Below, piece after piece: positions 34,571 through 44,205 of a DNA stretch of 64,000 nucleotides (position 1 is its first letter; each line of letters starts with the position of its first letter). This stretch comes from Clostridia bacterium. Lineage in GTDB: Bacteria > Bacillota > Clostridia > Lachnospirales > Lachnospiraceae. The notes below the pieces were generated by a model. That model was given only the letters and a program-made list of their open reading frames with translations. It had not been told where the DNA came from and ran no database searches. Made by a program: the position numbers and the translations under genes. Location of the stretch: NCBI GenBank assembly GCA_009929615.1, contig SAAB01000009.1:20617-84616 (forward strand), read 5' to 3'.

Positions 34571-34607
34571 AGAGACTATAAGGATTTTATCAAAGGGGGG
34601 CACACAT

Positions 34608-35093
34608 ATGCAATTAGTTATTACAATGAGCCGACGGTACGGTACAGGTGCCAGTGTGGTCGCAAAGGAATTATCTGAAAGACTTAATATTCCGGTATAC
34701 GACAAAGTCGATGTGGAAGAAGAGATTCGTAAGAATGCTTTCGATACAGAGGCAGAAGTTATCCGGGGGTTGGCATCAAAGCCCTGCATTATTCTTGGAC
34801 GTTGTGCATCAGAGATTCTTAAAGAACAGTCCAATGTATTTAATATTTATGTGTGTGCAGATAAAGAAGACAGGATTCAGAGGATTATGAAGTTAGAATC
34901 CCTTTCTTATGACGATGCATTAAAACGGATTACGGAAACAGATTCAGAACGGGAGAAGTATTACTATCAGCATACAGGGAGGACCTGGGGCGATGTAAGC
35001 GATTATCATATTATTCTGGATACCAGTGAACTTGGTATTGAGAATTGTGCAGATATTCTGATTCGTTATTTTGAAAAAATGCAGTATATCTAA
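34608..35093 (+). CDS. Cytidylate kinase-like protein
   Basis: 161 residues from ATG 34608, preceded by AAAGGGGGG. The P-loop is degenerate (RRYGTGASVVAKELSERL, residues 8-25), as in the cytidylate kinase-like family; later parts are CIILGRCASEIL and RIQRIMKLESLS, with a TGRTWGD lid-like stretch. Such proteins are related to Cmk but their substrate is unproven. It is followed by a small DUF3006-like gene. The longer frame upstream lacks a ribosome site. Confidence 0.78.
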   Translation: MQLVITMSRRYGTGASVVAKELSERLNIPVYDKVDVEEEIRKNAFDTEAEVIRGLASKPCIILGRCASEILKEQSNVFNIYVCADKEDRIQRIMKLESLSYDDALKRITETDSEREKYYYQHTGRTWGDVSDYHIILDTSELGIENCADILIRYFEKMQYI

Positions 35094-35118
35094 TTTTATA
35101 CATAACAGGATGGGTAAG

Positions 35119-35328
35119 ATGATGAAGATTGTTATTGGCGAGATTATGGAGAATGAAGTTCTGTGTGAAACAGATGAAGATTCGATGAAGCTGCCACGCA
35201 GCCTTTTTCCAAGAGGTGTGCACAGTGGAGATATTGCTGACTATGAAGATGGTGTCGTAACCATGTGGGACGAGGAACGTCAGGTGGAAGAAGAACAGCT
35301 GGCGATGTTTTTCAAAATGATGTGTTAA
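35119..35328 (+). CDS. Small DUF3006-like acidic protein
   Basis: About 70 residues, acidic, with the core ENEVLCETDED, then KLPRSLFPRGVHSGDIADYEDG, resembling the DUF3006 beta domain that reads a short strand, a turn and a second strand. The start is uncertain (ATG 35110, 35119 or 35122). It lies about 25 bases after the kinase-like gene, in the same transcript, and ends at a strong terminator. Function unknown. Confidence 0.6.
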   Translation: MMKIVIGEIMENEVLCETDEDSMKLPRSLFPRGVHSGDIADYEDGVVTMWDEERQVEEEQLAMFFKMMC

Positions 35329-35340
35329 CATGAATATAAA

Positions 35341-35370
35341 GGGGCTTTCCTTCAGGAAAGCCTCTTTTTT
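35341..35370 (+). terminator. Bidirectional terminator
   Basis: GGGGCTTTCC and GGAAAGCCTC form a 10-pair stem with loop TTCA and T-run; it separates convergent genes. Confidence 0.88.
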
Positions 35371-35378
35371 ATATTGCT

Positions 35379-35831
35379 TTAGGGAGCTTCTTTTCTATTT
35401 TCTGTGGACTGGGCACGCATAAAGGTTTGGAGCATCTGGATTTGTTCCGGGGTGATATTCATATTCTTCATCCCGGTTAAATCAGCATTTTTAGTAAATT
35501 CGGCGTATTGATTATACATACGTACAGCACTCAGCATATTTAAAAACTGGTCAATCTGCTCGGATTCAGCAGGAGCGCAGTACTTTTTAATATCCTTTAA
35601 AATTTCTTCCATCCCCGGGCGGCTGCCACTGGGAATTGAACAGATTGAGAGCTGTTCGCTGTCAAAGAGTTCCATGGTTTGTTTCAACTCAAGAATTCGG
35701 GCAAGCATGGCCACCATTTTCCCGGAGGATGGGTCCATGTAAGAAACAGCAGCCTTGAGGACTTGGGAAGTGCCGCAGTAGGTTTCTTTGTCCAGTGCGG
35801 TCAGGGGCGGGGATTCAGATACTTTTGACAT
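35379..35831 (-). CDS. Hypothetical helical protein
   Basis: 150 residues, soluble and mainly helical (LKAAVSYMDPSSGKMVAML; EEILKDIKKYCAPAE). I do not recognise the family. The C-terminal TPEQIQMLQTFMRAQ is reminiscent of proteins coded next to the Gly/Cys-rich miniprotein in Lachnospiraceae. AGGTGA precedes the ATG on the minus strand. It lies directly downstream of the Cys-rich gene, with a hairpin between them, and may form one unit with it. Confidence 0.6.
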   Translation of the reverse strand: MSKVSESPPLTALDKETYCGTSQVLKAAVSYMDPSSGKMVAMLARILELKQTMELFDSEQLSICSIPSGSRPGMEEILKDIKKYCAPAESEQIDQFLNMLSAVRMYNQYAEFTKNADLTGMKNMNITPEQIQMLQTFMRAQSTENRKEAP

Positions 35832-35856
35832 AATTCACCTCAAATTTAAAATAGGA

Positions 35857-35880
35857 GAAAGGGTGCCAGGGCACCCTTTC
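35857..35880 (-). terminator. Hairpin between the two minus-strand genes
   Basis: GAAAGGGTGC and GCACCCTTTC form a 10-pair stem with a 4-base loop. On the minus strand it lies just after the Cys-rich gene and before the hypothetical gene, so it may attenuate the second one. Confidence 0.6.
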
Positions 35881-35903
35881 CTTGGTTAAAGAATAACGAA
35901 AGA

Positions 35904-36167
35904 TTAGCAGCAGCCGCATCCGTTGCCATTGCCGGTGAAGCAGGATAACAGCAGAATTAATAACAGCCAGTCACAGCTTGAACCATTGGATGAAGTAAGT
36001 CCTGTACAGCCACATCCATTGCCATTGCCGTTTCCAAAGCAGCTAAGAATAAGAATAAGCCAGATTAAGGAACTGCTGTCCCCACCGCCGAAAATGGTAC
36101 CAATACCTGTGTTGCATCCACAGCCACAATCATTATTGCCACAGCCAGTAGCAGCTAAATCACTCAT
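35904..36167 (-). CDS. Gly/Cys/Asn-rich small membrane protein
   Basis: 87 residues of unusual make-up: an N-terminal CGCGC cluster and two copies of a unit with a short hydrophobic stretch (SSLIWLILILSCFG near residue 31; DWLLLILLLSCFTG near 66) followed by GNGNGCGC. Proteins of this type are labelled 'chorion class high-cysteine' in Lachnospiraceae. The repeat suggests a disulfide- or metal-rich surface or spore layer peptide. TTGGAGG precedes the ATG. Function is unproven. Confidence 0.65.
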   Translation of the reverse strand: MSDLAATGCGNNDCGCGCNTGIGTIFGGGDSSSLIWLILILSCFGNGNGNGCGCTGLTSSNGSSCDWLLLILLLSCFTGNGNGCGCC

Positions 36168-36284
36168 TTTTTGCCTCCAAATTATATATGATGATTACTT
36201 TTGATTTATATTATGTTGTTGGGCTTGTCTGGTTTACCCTTTTCGTTTAAACTTTATTAAAAAGAGATAAAAGGGGCGTTTGTT

Positions 36285-36836
36285 ATGCAGATGGTTGAAA
36301 TTGTTCATCATATATTAGAAGAAATATTAAAGCCGGGAGACAGGGCAGTGGATGGAACAGCAGGAAATGGCTGGGATACGCTGAAACTGTGCCAGTTGGT
36401 TGGCGAAACAGGCAGAGTATATGGTTTCGATGTACAGGAAAGTGCTGTTTTAAAAACTGAAGAACGGCTGAAAGCTGCCGGATGTCTGAAGCAGGCAGAG
36501 CTTTTTTGCTGTTCCCACAGTGAAATTGACACAAAGGTACATGAAAAAATTAAAGCTTTTACATTGAATTTGGGATACCTTCCCGGAGGAGATAAACAGG
36601 TAGTTACTAAAAAAGATTCCACGATTAAGGCATTGGAAAAACTTTCGGAGATGTTAATGCCTGGGGGCGTGGGAACAATTTTAATTTATTATGGACATGA
36701 GGGTGGTATAGAAGAAAAAGAAGGTGTTGAAAAGTTTATGGCGGCCCTGCCGTCGGATTGGGGTCAGGTAAACCGGATGGAAACCGTTAATCGTAAAAAT
36801 TGTCCGCCTATTTTATATATTTTGGAGAAAAAATAA
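36285..36836 (+). CDS. tRNA U34 methyltransferase MnmM/YtqB-like
   Basis: 183 residues with a class I SAM methyltransferase fold: DGTAGNGWDTL (motif I, near residue 24), FDVQESAV (motif II) and the family-typical NLGYLPGGDK near residue 94, the mark of the YtqB/rRNA methylase-like family now named MnmM. The B. subtilis enzyme makes the mnm5 group on tRNA wobble uridine. AAAAGGGGCG precedes the ATG. It stands alone between a minus-strand gene and the XRE regulator. Confidence 0.85.
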   Translation: MQMVEIVHHILEEILKPGDRAVDGTAGNGWDTLKLCQLVGETGRVYGFDVQESAVLKTEERLKAAGCLKQAELFCCSHSEIDTKVHEKIKAFTLNLGYLPGGDKQVVTKKDSTIKALEKLSEMLMPGGVGTILIYYGHEGGIEEKEGVEKFMAALPSDWGQVNRMETVNRKNCPPILYILEKK

Positions 36837-36882
36837 AAATTTTGTTTTCTGTCAGGCTTCGACAAATTTCGCAGATTCTTCA

Positions 36883-36891
36883 TGTTATAAT
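36883..36891 (+). promoter_or_regulatory. Extended -10 promoter of the XRE gene
   Basis: TGTTATAAT lies about 31 bases before the start; no good -35 box is seen. Confidence 0.5.
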
Positions 36892-36922
36892 CGGATATAT
36901 CTTAAAATAAGGAGAATGACTT

Positions 36923-37156
36923 ATGAAGACAGATGAACACAAGATGACCCAATTAGGATATGCATTGCGGGAATATCGGGTAAGACGAAACATGACTCAG
37001 CAGGAACTGGCGGAACAGCTTGGTGTGAGCACGAATACGATTCACCTATGGGAAACCAAGGTCTGTAAGCCCTCTATGGGTTCCTTGCTGTTACTTTCAG
37101 ACCTGCTCGAAATTTCCCTTCTGGATATTATTTCCAAGTCTAAAAAGGATTATTGA
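36923..37156 (+). CDS. XRE-family helix-turn-helix regulator
   Basis: 77 residues, nearly all one Cro/CI-type helix-turn-helix: LREYRVRRNMTQQELAEQLGVSTNTIHLWE followed by KPSMGSLLLLSDLL. It should bind operator DNA as a dimer. No partner domain or linked antitoxin pair is present. TAAGGAG precedes the ATG by 8 bases. The target is unknown; self-regulation or control of galE next door is possible. Confidence 0.88.
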   Translation: MKTDEHKMTQLGYALREYRVRRNMTQQELAEQLGVSTNTIHLWETKVCKPSMGSLLLLSDLLEISLLDIISKSKKDY

Positions 37157-37189
37157 TTACATATGCTGGGTGGATATTTTTCAAAAATA

Positions 37190-37198
37190 TGTTATACT
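37190..37198 (+). promoter_or_regulatory. Extended -10 promoter of galE
   Basis: TGTTATACT, about 42 bases before the start codon; -35 weak. Confidence 0.5.
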
Positions 37199-37240
37199 AA
37201 TAAGAAATATTGAATCTGCAGAAGAAAAAGGAGAAAGAAT

Positions 37241-38260
37241 ATGTCTATATTAGTTACCGGCGGAGCCGGATATATCGGAAGCCATACATGTGTTGAGCTT
37301 TTGAAAGCAGGTTATGAAGTTGTTGTTGTGGATAATCTATGTAATTCCTGTAAGGAAGCTCTGGACAGGGTTCAGGAGATTGCCGGAAAAACTTTAAAGT
37401 TTTATGAGATAGATGTTCTGGACAGAGAAGGTCTGAATAAAGTCTTCGATGCCGAGAACATTGATTCTGTTATTCATTTTGCCGGTTTAAAAGCTGTTGG
37501 TGAATCCGTTGTTAAACCATTGGAGTATTATTATAATAATATCACAGGAACTCTCGTATTATGTGACGTTATGCGTAACCATGGTGTTAAAAGTATTGTT
37601 TTCAGTTCATCAGCTACTGTTTATGGAACGCCTGCATTTATTCCGATTACTGAGGAATGTCCAAAGGGAACCTGTACGAATCCTTATGGATGGACGAAAT
37701 CCATGCTGGAGCAGATTTTGACAGATTTACACACAGCAGACCCGGAGTGGAAGGTTGTGTTACTCCGCTACTTTAATCCGATCGGTGCACATGAGAGTGG
37801 ACGTATTGGCGAGAATCCAAAAGGAATTCCGAACAACCTTGTACCTTATATTACACAGGTTGCTGTTGGGAAACTTGAATCTTTAGGTGTCTTCGGTGAT
37901 GACTATGATACTCCGGATGGTACGGGTGTAAGAGATTATATTCATGTTGTTGACCTGGCTATTGGTCATGTTAAAGCTATTGAGAAGATGGCTGCAGTTC
38001 ATGACGGTGTTTTGATTTATAATCTGGGCACAGGTATTGGTTACAGTGTGCTGGATATTGTTAAAGGTTTTGAGAAGGCTGTTGGAAAAGAAATTCCGTA
38101 TACCATTAAACCCAGAAGACTTGGTGATATTGCGACCTGTTATTCAGATGCTTCATTGGCTAAGAAAGAACTTGGCTGGGAAGCTGAACGGAATCTGGAA
38201 CAGATGTGTGCCGATTCATGGAGATGGCAGAAGAATAACCCAGAAGGTTATATAGAGTAG
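37241..38260 (+). CDS. galE: UDP-glucose 4-epimerase
   Basis: 339 residues, full GalE length. The N-terminal NAD-binding fold has [10 protein letters not shown] (residues 6-15); catalytic SSATVYG (near 123) and YGWTK (near 149, Tyr and Lys) are present, as are the sugar-binding [13 protein letters not shown] and [10 protein letters not shown] motifs. It interconverts UDP-glucose and UDP-galactose for the Leland pathway and surface sugars. AAAAGGAGAAAG precedes the ATG. Single-gene unit with its own terminator. Confidence 0.97.
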   Translation: MSILVTGGAGYIGSHTCVELLKAGYEVVVVDNLCNSCKEALDRVQEIAGKTLKFYEIDVLDREGLNKVFDAENIDSVIHFAGLKAVGESVVKPLEYYYNNITGTLVLCDVMRNHGVKSIVFSSSATVYGTPAFIPITEECPKGTCTNPYGWTKSMLEQILTDLHTADPEWKVVLLRYFNPIGAHESGRIGENPKGIPNNLVPYITQVAVGKLESLGVFGDDYDTPDGTGVRDYIHVVDLAIGHVKAIEKMAAVHDGVLIYNLGTGIGYSVLDIVKGFEKAVGKEIPYTIKPRRLGDIATCYSDASLAKKELGWEAERNLEQMCADSWRWQKNNPEGYIE

Positions 38261-38281
38261 ATATAGTAGATACGAATGAAA

Positions 38282-38308
38282 AGATTCTGTGATAAGCAGA
38301 ATCTTTTT
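38282..38308 (+). terminator. Terminator after galE
   Basis: AGATTCTG and CAGAATCT form an 8-pair stem with a 7-base loop and a short T-run. Confidence 0.85.
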
Positions 38309-38319
38309 GTTTTATCATA

Positions 38320-38348
38320 TTGAATGTAAATCTTGAAAAGATTATAAT
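38320..38348 (+). promoter_or_regulatory. Promoter of the hybrid kinase
   Basis: TTGAAT and TATAAT with 17 bases spacing, about 40 bases before the start. Confidence 0.7.
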
Positions 38349-38388
38349 AAAGATAAGATTATCTGAAAACTAACTTGCGGGGAAAATA

Positions 38389-41300
38389 ATGAGAGAATAT
38401 TTGGAAAAGAAAATTCAGGGAGCATCTGTTCCGAAAAACACCTTCGAACAATATAGTAGTGAGGTATGGGAAGATAACTTTTCATCATTGAAATTCTTGT
38501 GTTTTATTGGTATGGTGGTAAGTTATATCCTTGTTTTTTTATGCCTTCCTTTTATTAGAATCCTTGAAATGATATCTTTTTATCTGAGCATAGCCATTCT
38601 ATTTACGATTGTGTATATCTTGCTTCTTACGGTCTTTACCATGCATAAGAAGCTTCTTTTGCCTATCTATTATATTTTCCTGATTTTATTATTTTTGATA
38701 GGTATTATTACAGGCACCTATGGCGGACCTACGACAAATGCGACAACGATTTTAATTTTCATGCTGATTTTTCCATTATGTATTATTGACAGGCCATGGC
38801 GGTTGAACTGTCTTCTTGGTGTTGTAACCGCTGTCTTTTGCGTAGCTGATATTTATGTGAAGTCGGGAGAAATTTTATCGCTGGATATCGCAAATACGGT
38901 TGTTGTTTGTTTTTTGAGTATGTTTTTTGCTTCAATGAATGTCCGGAGAAAGCTGCATGGATTTGAACTTCGAAGACGTGAAAGAGAAGCTGCCAGCAAA
39001 AAGGATGCGTTCATTAATGCCATTCCGACAGGAATTGCTATTTACGAAATACGTCAGACGGAAGTGAAACAGGTATTTATGAATGACAGCTATTTTGGAC
39101 TTATGGGGGATAGCCGGGAGAGCCGGATGCGTCGGTCTAAGGGAGATTTCATGAATAATATTTACCCGGAAGATCAGGAGAAGGTTAAAGAATCTGTTCG
39201 TCATATTCTTGAGGGAGCATCACAAACAGCTGTGACCTGTCGGGCGATAAAGGGCGATGGCTCGCTTTTATGGGTTCGTTTTACAGCTTCAGTAGCAGAA
39301 CGATGTGAAGATTTCATTCTTGTTTATACAGCCTACGTAAGTATGGAGGAAGAAGTTCAGAGTAAAAATGCCTTAGAACAGAGTCAGACACTTTTAGAAT
39401 CAGCTATTCAAAGTGCAGATATGACGGTTTTTGAATATGACTGTATCAGACGCCGGATTATTCAAAGAGAAAGTTCTATAGAAAAACATGGATTAAAAAC
39501 GATTATAGAGGACGTTCCTGAGAGTCTTATAGTCTCCGGGTATTGCCATAAGGATTCCGCAGATTCCTATAGAGATATGTTTGAACGTCTTCATCAGACC
39601 GGGACTACTGTTCAGGGTGAGTTCTATGTAAAGCAGAAGAACTCTTTAGGATATTGGTGGGAACATGTAATACTCACGCCTATATTTGATGAAAAAGGGA
39701 ATATGATTAAGGCCGTTGGGACCTCTATGGATGTAACAGAGCGTAAGGAAAAAGAGAAGCGGTATTATCAGCAGATTGGAATTATGTCCAGCAGTGCGGA
39801 GAACAATCTGATTACTAAGATACAGTACAATCTGACCCGGAGAGAAATCGTCTATGCTTCGGCTATGCGGGATGATGCGATTCTGATACAGGAGAATGAA
39901 GGTTTTGAAACGGTGTTGGATAAGCTGGTTCCGGTGGTTGTAGGGGATAAAAGCCGAAAAAGAGTACTTGAGGCTTTAGACAGGGATAGGTTACTTCGGA
40001 ATTTTGCTGCAGGAGCAGTGGAGGAAGAGATTGAATATAAACGACGTGTACCGGGGGCCGCAATCACTTTTGCAAAGATGAGATGTTTGATGTCAGCCGA
40101 TCCTCAGACAAATGATATCATGCTTTTTATTTATTGTTATGACAATACAGAGCGTATGATTGAAGAGAAGATTGTTGAGCAGCTTGGTTCCAGTGAATAT
40201 GATGTGATTGGTATTATAGACGTAGCAACAGGGGATTATGTTGTTAAAAATATGAAAGAGATACATAGGAAGGATATTCCACCAGCAGGCAATGACTTTT
40301 ATGGTATGTGTGAGAGGGTTATTCGTCATACAGTTGTACCGGAGAATCAAAAGGAGATGTTGGAGAATATACACCTGGAGAATATTATTTACCAGCTGGC
40401 AGATAATGAGTCCTATGCATTTCCGTATTCTGTCTTGGGCAGAGAAAAAAAGATTTTGCGGAAGAAACTTCAGTTTCGATATTTAGACCAGAGTAAATCT
40501 TCGATTCTTTATACCTGTAGTGATATTACAGATATATATCAGCAGGAGCAGGAACAACTTCAAAAGATTCAGAGGGCACTTGTTGAGGCGAAACAGGCAA
40601 CTCAGGCTAAAACAGATTTCCTGTCACGTATGAGCCATGATATACGAACACCATTAAATGCTATTCTGGGGTCCGCATCCCTTGCACAGGATGAAACGGA
40701 CGATTCAGAGGCTGTTAGAAATTATCTGGAAACCATTGAATCTTCAGGTCGATTTTTACTGGGACTCATCAATGATATTTTGGATATCAGCAAAATCGAG
40801 AGTGGTAAGATTGAACTCAGGCCGGAAGTGTGTCGGGTATCTGACTTTGCTCATAGTGTGGAAATGGCCATTCGACCTTTGATGGAGAAGAAACATATTG
40901 AGTTTATTTTTAAGATGAATTGTGGCTTTCATACCATATTTGTTGATAAGCTGCGTCATCAGCAGATTTTCTTTAATTTGCTTTCAAATGCAGCCAAGTA
41001 TACACCGGAAGGCGGCAGGGTAGAGTATACGACGGAAGCAATACCGGCACCGGAAGGTATGGTGGGTGTACGAAATACAGTGAGGGATAATGGCATTGGT
41101 ATGACGGAGGCTTATATGAGCCATCTGTTTGAACCTTTCACCAGAGATAATAACGCGGTTATAAACCAGACGGAAGGCAGTGGTCTGGGGCTTGCTATTG
41201 TGAAAAATATCGTAGATGCCATGGGTGGAAGGATTCATGTGAATAGTGAACTAGGCAAGGGCTTTGAGTTTATTGTGGACCTTTATATGCCGCTGGTGGC

Positions 41301-41733
41301 AGCTGAGAAACAGCTCGATAGAAAACCGGTAAATCAGGATGAAAGGATTCTTAAGGGGAAACAGGTTCTGTTGGTTGAGGATAATGTTATTAATACGCGG
41401 ATTGCTTCAAAACTGCTGGAGAAAAAAGGATGTGTCGTGATATCAGCAGTTAATGGGCAGGAGGCTGTGGATGTTTTCAGGGAAGCAGAAGCAGGAGCAA
41501 TTGATTTGATTTTAATGGATATTCGTATGCCAGTGATGAATGGTCTGGAGGCGGCCCGCAGTATTCGGGAACTCAAGAAGGCAGATTCGGCGACGGTTCC
41601 GATTATTGCCATGACAGCGGATGCTTTTAGTGAGGATATTATTAAAACGGAGGAAGCAGGTATGAATGGGCATTTGCCGAAACCTGTTGAGCCGGACAAG
41701 CTGTATCAGATTTTGATTGAGAATCTGACGTAA
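38389..41733 (+). CDS. Hybrid sensor histidine kinase/response regulator
   Basis: 1114 residues. About six membrane segments (residues 35-185) are followed by PAS-like domains (about 205-325 and 330-450, then two less clear sensor units to about 710), a HisKA domain with phospho-acceptor H750 (MSHDIRTPLNAILG), an ATPase domain (NAASNK-type N-box as LLSNAAKYT, DNGIGM, GSGLGLAIVK) and a C-terminal receiver with D1044 (LILMDIRMPVMNG). No output domain and no partner regulator gene nearby, so the phosphate must pass to an unlinked protein. No HPt domain is seen. The signal is unknown. Confidence 0.93.
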   Translation: MREYLEKKIQGASVPKNTFEQYSSEVWEDNFSSLKFLCFIGMVVSYILVFLCLPFIRILEMISFYLSIAILFTIVYILLLTVFTMHKKLLLPIYYIFLILLFLIGIITGTYGGPTTNATTILIFMLIFPLCIIDRPWRLNCLLGVVTAVFCVADIYVKSGEILSLDIANTVVVCFLSMFFASMNVRRKLHGFELRRREREAASKKDAFINAIPTGIAIYEIRQTEVKQVFMNDSYFGLMGDSRESRMRRSKGDFMNNIYPEDQEKVKESVRHILEGASQTAVTCRAIKGDGSLLWVRFTASVAERCEDFILVYTAYVSMEEEVQSKNALEQSQTLLESAIQSADMTVFEYDCIRRRIIQRESSIEKHGLKTIIEDVPESLIVSGYCHKDSADSYRDMFERLHQTGTTVQGEFYVKQKNSLGYWWEHVILTPIFDEKGNMIKAVGTSMDVTERKEKEKRYYQQIGIMSSSAENNLITKIQYNLTRREIVYASAMRDDAILIQENEGFETVLDKLVPVVVGDKSRKRVLEALDRDRLLRNFAAGAVEEEIEYKRRVPGAAITFAKMRCLMSADPQTNDIMLFIYCYDNTERMIEEKIVEQLGSSEYDVIGIIDVATGDYVVKNMKEIHRKDIPPAGNDFYGMCERVIRHTVVPENQKEMLENIHLENIIYQLADNESYAFPYSVLGREKKILRKKLQFRYLDQSKSSILYTCSDITDIYQQEQEQLQKIQRALVEAKQATQAKTDFLSRMSHDIRTPLNAILGSASLAQDETDDSEAVRNYLETIESSGRFLLGLINDILDISKIESGKIELRPEVCRVSDFAHSVEMAIRPLMEKKHIEFIFKMNCGFHTIFVDKLRHQQIFFNLLSNAAKYTPEGGRVEYTTEAIPAPEGMVGVRNTVRDNGIGMTEAYMSHLFEPFTRDNNAVINQTEGSGLGLAIVKNIVDAMGGRIHVNSELGKGFEFIVDLYMPLVAAEKQLDRKPVNQDERILKGKQVLLVEDNVINTRIASKLLEKKGCVVISAVNGQEAVDVFREAEAGAIDLILMDIRMPVMNGLEAARSIRELKKADSATVPIIAMTADAFSEDIIKTEEAGMNGHLPKPVEPDKLYQILIENLT

Positions 41734-41780
41734 AATTCATCGGCTACGGTGTTTGGAATTGTATTAACGGTTATTTATTT

Positions 41781-41821
41781 AAGGAGAGAGGCATAGTTAA
41801 ACTATGATCTCTCTCCTTTTT
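41781..41821 (+). terminator. Bidirectional terminator
   Basis: AAGGAGAGAGGCATAGT pairs with ACTATGA and TCTCTCCTT across a short loop, with a T-run; it separates the kinase and the convergent subtilase gene. Confidence 0.85.
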
Positions 41822-41839
41822 ATGAGATAGGAAATTTCT

Positions 41840-42775
41840 TTATTTGCAGGATGAATCATCGGGGGCATGCAGTAGTTTTTCAACATGAATCAACCCGTAG
41901 CCCTGCTGATTGCGGGGCAGATGGAGGTCTGTTGCTGTCGCCTGGATATAATGTTTGACTTCTTCATTTGTTAAGTGAGGATATTTGCTCAAAAAAAGAG
42001 CGGCGGCCCCAGATACAATGGGTGTCGCCATAGAGGTTCCACTGCGGGCGGTATAGGTGCCTTCACTGTTATAATAGGGAGGGCTGCAGGATATAATGTC
42101 TGAACCGGGAGCAACCACATCCGGTTTTTGAATCATGCGCCGTGTAGGACCTCTCCCTGAATAATTATGAATCCGGCTTCCACCCAGCAGTACTGTTTTG
42201 TGGTCATCAGAAGAGCCGACAGTGATGACTTTCCTGCTGATACCGGGAGAAGTGACAGACATGCTTTTAGGCCCATTATTCCCGGCGGCGACAACAACAA
42301 CAATACCACTGTCCCAGGCCGCATTGACACTTTGAACAAGAACAGATTTTTCCTCGTCAACTTCAGTATTTTCAGAACCGACAGAAATATTCAGTATACG
42401 GATATTATAGAGCTGACGGTTATCAATGACCCAGCGGATGGCTTTTAAAATATGATTGATGGAGCCATTTCCTTTGGAATCCAGTATTTTTCCAACAATT
42501 AAGTGAGCCTCAGGGGCGATGCCCCGGTAGCGTCCTTCTGAAAGGGACCCGTTGCCGGCAATAATGCCGCATACATGGGTGCCATGACCGTTATCATCAT
42601 AATAACCGGGTTGTTTTTTAATAAAATCTTTGAAGGCAGTAATTCTATTTAAAGGAAAACGAAAATCTTTGTGGGGATAAATACCGGTATCCAGGACGGC
42701 GACACCTATGGATTTTCCGGTATAGGGAAACAATGCCGGATTGTCCGCATGAATGACTTTTCTGGCCTGATACAT
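41840..42775 (-). CDS. Cytosolic S8 subtilisin-like protease
   Basis: 311 residues with the complete subtilase triad: D29 (VAVLDTG), H64 (NGHGTHVCGI) and S248 (SGTSMATP), plus the oxyanion N166 (AAGNNGP). There is no signal peptide and the catalytic domain starts at once, so the enzyme is probably cytosolic and made without a large propeptide, as in the AprX/intracellular subgroup. The product may degrade misfolded or spore proteins; no inhibitor gene is adjacent. Confidence 0.9.
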   Translation of the reverse strand: MYQARKVIHADNPALFPYTGKSIGVAVLDTGIYPHKDFRFPLNRITAFKDFIKKQPGYYDDNGHGTHVCGIIAGNGSLSEGRYRGIAPEAHLIVGKILDSKGNGSINHILKAIRWVIDNRQLYNIRILNISVGSENTEVDEEKSVLVQSVNAAWDSGIVVVVAAGNNGPKSMSVTSPGISRKVITVGSSDDHKTVLLGGSRIHNYSGRGPTRRMIQKPDVVAPGSDIISCSPPYYNSEGTYTARSGTSMATPIVSGAAALFLSKYPHLTNEEVKHYIQATATDLHLPRNQQGYGLIHVEKLLHAPDDSSCK

Positions 42776-42844
42776 AGAATCGCCTGTTTTTTAATATAAT
42801 ATATGTATTTTTATTAGAAAAATTGAATGTCTTCTAAAATATTC

Positions 42845-42873
42845 TTGCATAATCTAAAAAGTTATTATATGAT
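42845..42873 (+). promoter_or_regulatory. Promoter of icd
   Basis: TTGCAT and TATGAT with 17 bases spacing, 33 bases before the start. Confidence 0.6.
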
Positions 42874-42905
42874 GGGGTTTAGAGTTAATGTTAGGAGGAA
42901 GACCT

Positions 42906-44114
42906 ATGGAAAAGATAAAGATGACGACACCATTAGTTGAGATGGATGGCGATGAAATGACACGAATTCTCTGGAAGATGATTAAGGATGAACTCCTTGA
43001 GCCTTTCATTGAATTAAATACAGAGTACTATGACCTTGGTTTGGAATACAGAAACGAAACCGATGATAAGGTAACGGTTGATTCTGCTCTGGCTACGAAG
43101 AAATATGGTGTAGCTGTTAAGTGTGCAACGATTACTCCAAACGGTGCACGTATGGGTGAGTATAATTTAAAAGAGATGTGGAAGAGTCCGAATGGAACCA
43201 TTCGTGCCATTCTTGATGGTACAGTTTTTCGTGCCCCGATTATTGTTAAAGGTATTGAACCGAACGTAAAGACATGGACAAAGCCGATTACACTGGCAAG
43301 ACATGCTTATGGTGATGTTTATAAAGGAAGCGAGATGAAGATTCCTGGAGCTGGTAAAGTAGAACTTGTTTACACAGCTGCTGATGGAAGTGAAGCGCGT
43401 GAACTTGTTCATGAATTTGATGGTCCTGGTATTGTCCAGGGTATGCATAACACGGTGAAATCCATTCGAAGTTTTGCTCATAGTTGTTTCAAATATGCTT
43501 TAGACACAAAGCAGGATTTGTGGTTTGCAACTAAAGATACAATTTCTAAAAAATATGACCACACATTTAAAGATATTTTCCAGGAGATTTATGATGCAGA
43601 ATATGCGAAAGCATTTGAAGCAGCAGGGCTGGAATATTTCTATACATTAATTGATGATGCTGTAGCCCGTGTTATGAAATCTGAAGGTGGTTACATTTGG
43701 GCATGTAAGAACTATGATGGCGATGTTATGAGTGACATGGTATCTTCTGCATTTGGCTCTCTGGCCATGATGACATCGGTGCTTGTATCACCAGAAGGTT
43801 ATTATGAATATGAAGCAGCTCACGGAACAGTTCAGAGACATTATTACAAACATCTGGCAGGCGAGGAAACTTCTACAAACTCAGTAGCAACTATTTTCGC
43901 ATGGACGGGTGCTCTAAGAAAAAGAGGCGAACTTGATGGCAACAATGAATTGATGGCTTTTGCAGATAAGCTGGAAGAGGCAACTGTTAAGACTATCGAG
44001 TCCGGTAAGATGACGAAAGACCTTGTTCTTTTGACAACTTTGGATAATGTAACAGAATTATCCAGTGAAGGTTTTATTAAAGCTATTCGTGAGAATTTAG
44101 AAAAAATGTGTTAA
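42906..44114 (+). CDS. icd: NADP-dependent isocitrate dehydrogenase
   Basis: 402 residues from ATG 42906, preceded by TTAGGAGGAAG. It matches the dimeric, eukaryote-like (type II) [24 protein letters not shown], then [24 protein letters not shown] and the catalytic/cofactor region [23 protein letters not shown] and [11 protein letters not shown]. It oxidises isocitrate to 2-oxoglutarate in the cytoplasm, feeding glutamate synthesis. Its neighbour is a Re-citrate synthase, which makes the precursor citrate. Aconitase is not in the window. A hairpin terminator follows. Confidence 0.96.
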   Translation: MEKIKMTTPLVEMDGDEMTRILWKMIKDELLEPFIELNTEYYDLGLEYRNETDDKVTVDSALATKKYGVAVKCATITPNGARMGEYNLKEMWKSPNGTIRAILDGTVFRAPIIVKGIEPNVKTWTKPITLARHAYGDVYKGSEMKIPGAGKVELVYTAADGSEARELVHEFDGPGIVQGMHNTVKSIRSFAHSCFKYALDTKQDLWFATKDTISKKYDHTFKDIFQEIYDAEYAKAFEAAGLEYFYTLIDDAVARVMKSEGGYIWACKNYDGDVMSDMVSSAFGSLAMMTSVLVSPEGYYEYEAAHGTVQRHYYKHLAGEETSTNSVATIFAWTGALRKRGELDGNNELMAFADKLEEATVKTIESGKMTKDLVLLTTLDNVTELSSEGFIKAIRENLEKMC

Positions 44115-44127
44115 TTATAAAATAAAC

Positions 44128-44184
44128 AGGGGACCATCTATTGAAAGGGAAAGAGCGCTTTCGGTGGATTGGTTCCCTTATTTT
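44128..44184 (+). terminator. Terminator after icd
   Basis: AGGGGACCA pairs with TGGTTCCCT (one G-T) enclosing a second stem GAAAG/CTTTC, followed by TTATTTT. The two-stem structure lies in the gap between icd and the Re-citrate synthase gene. Confidence 0.7.
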
Positions 44185-44205
44185 GTTATAAAATAAACAA
44201 ACCCC

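Noticed and set aside
36923..37156. Antitoxin of a toxin-antitoxin pair
   Set aside because: The XRE protein has no small toxin-like gene on either side.
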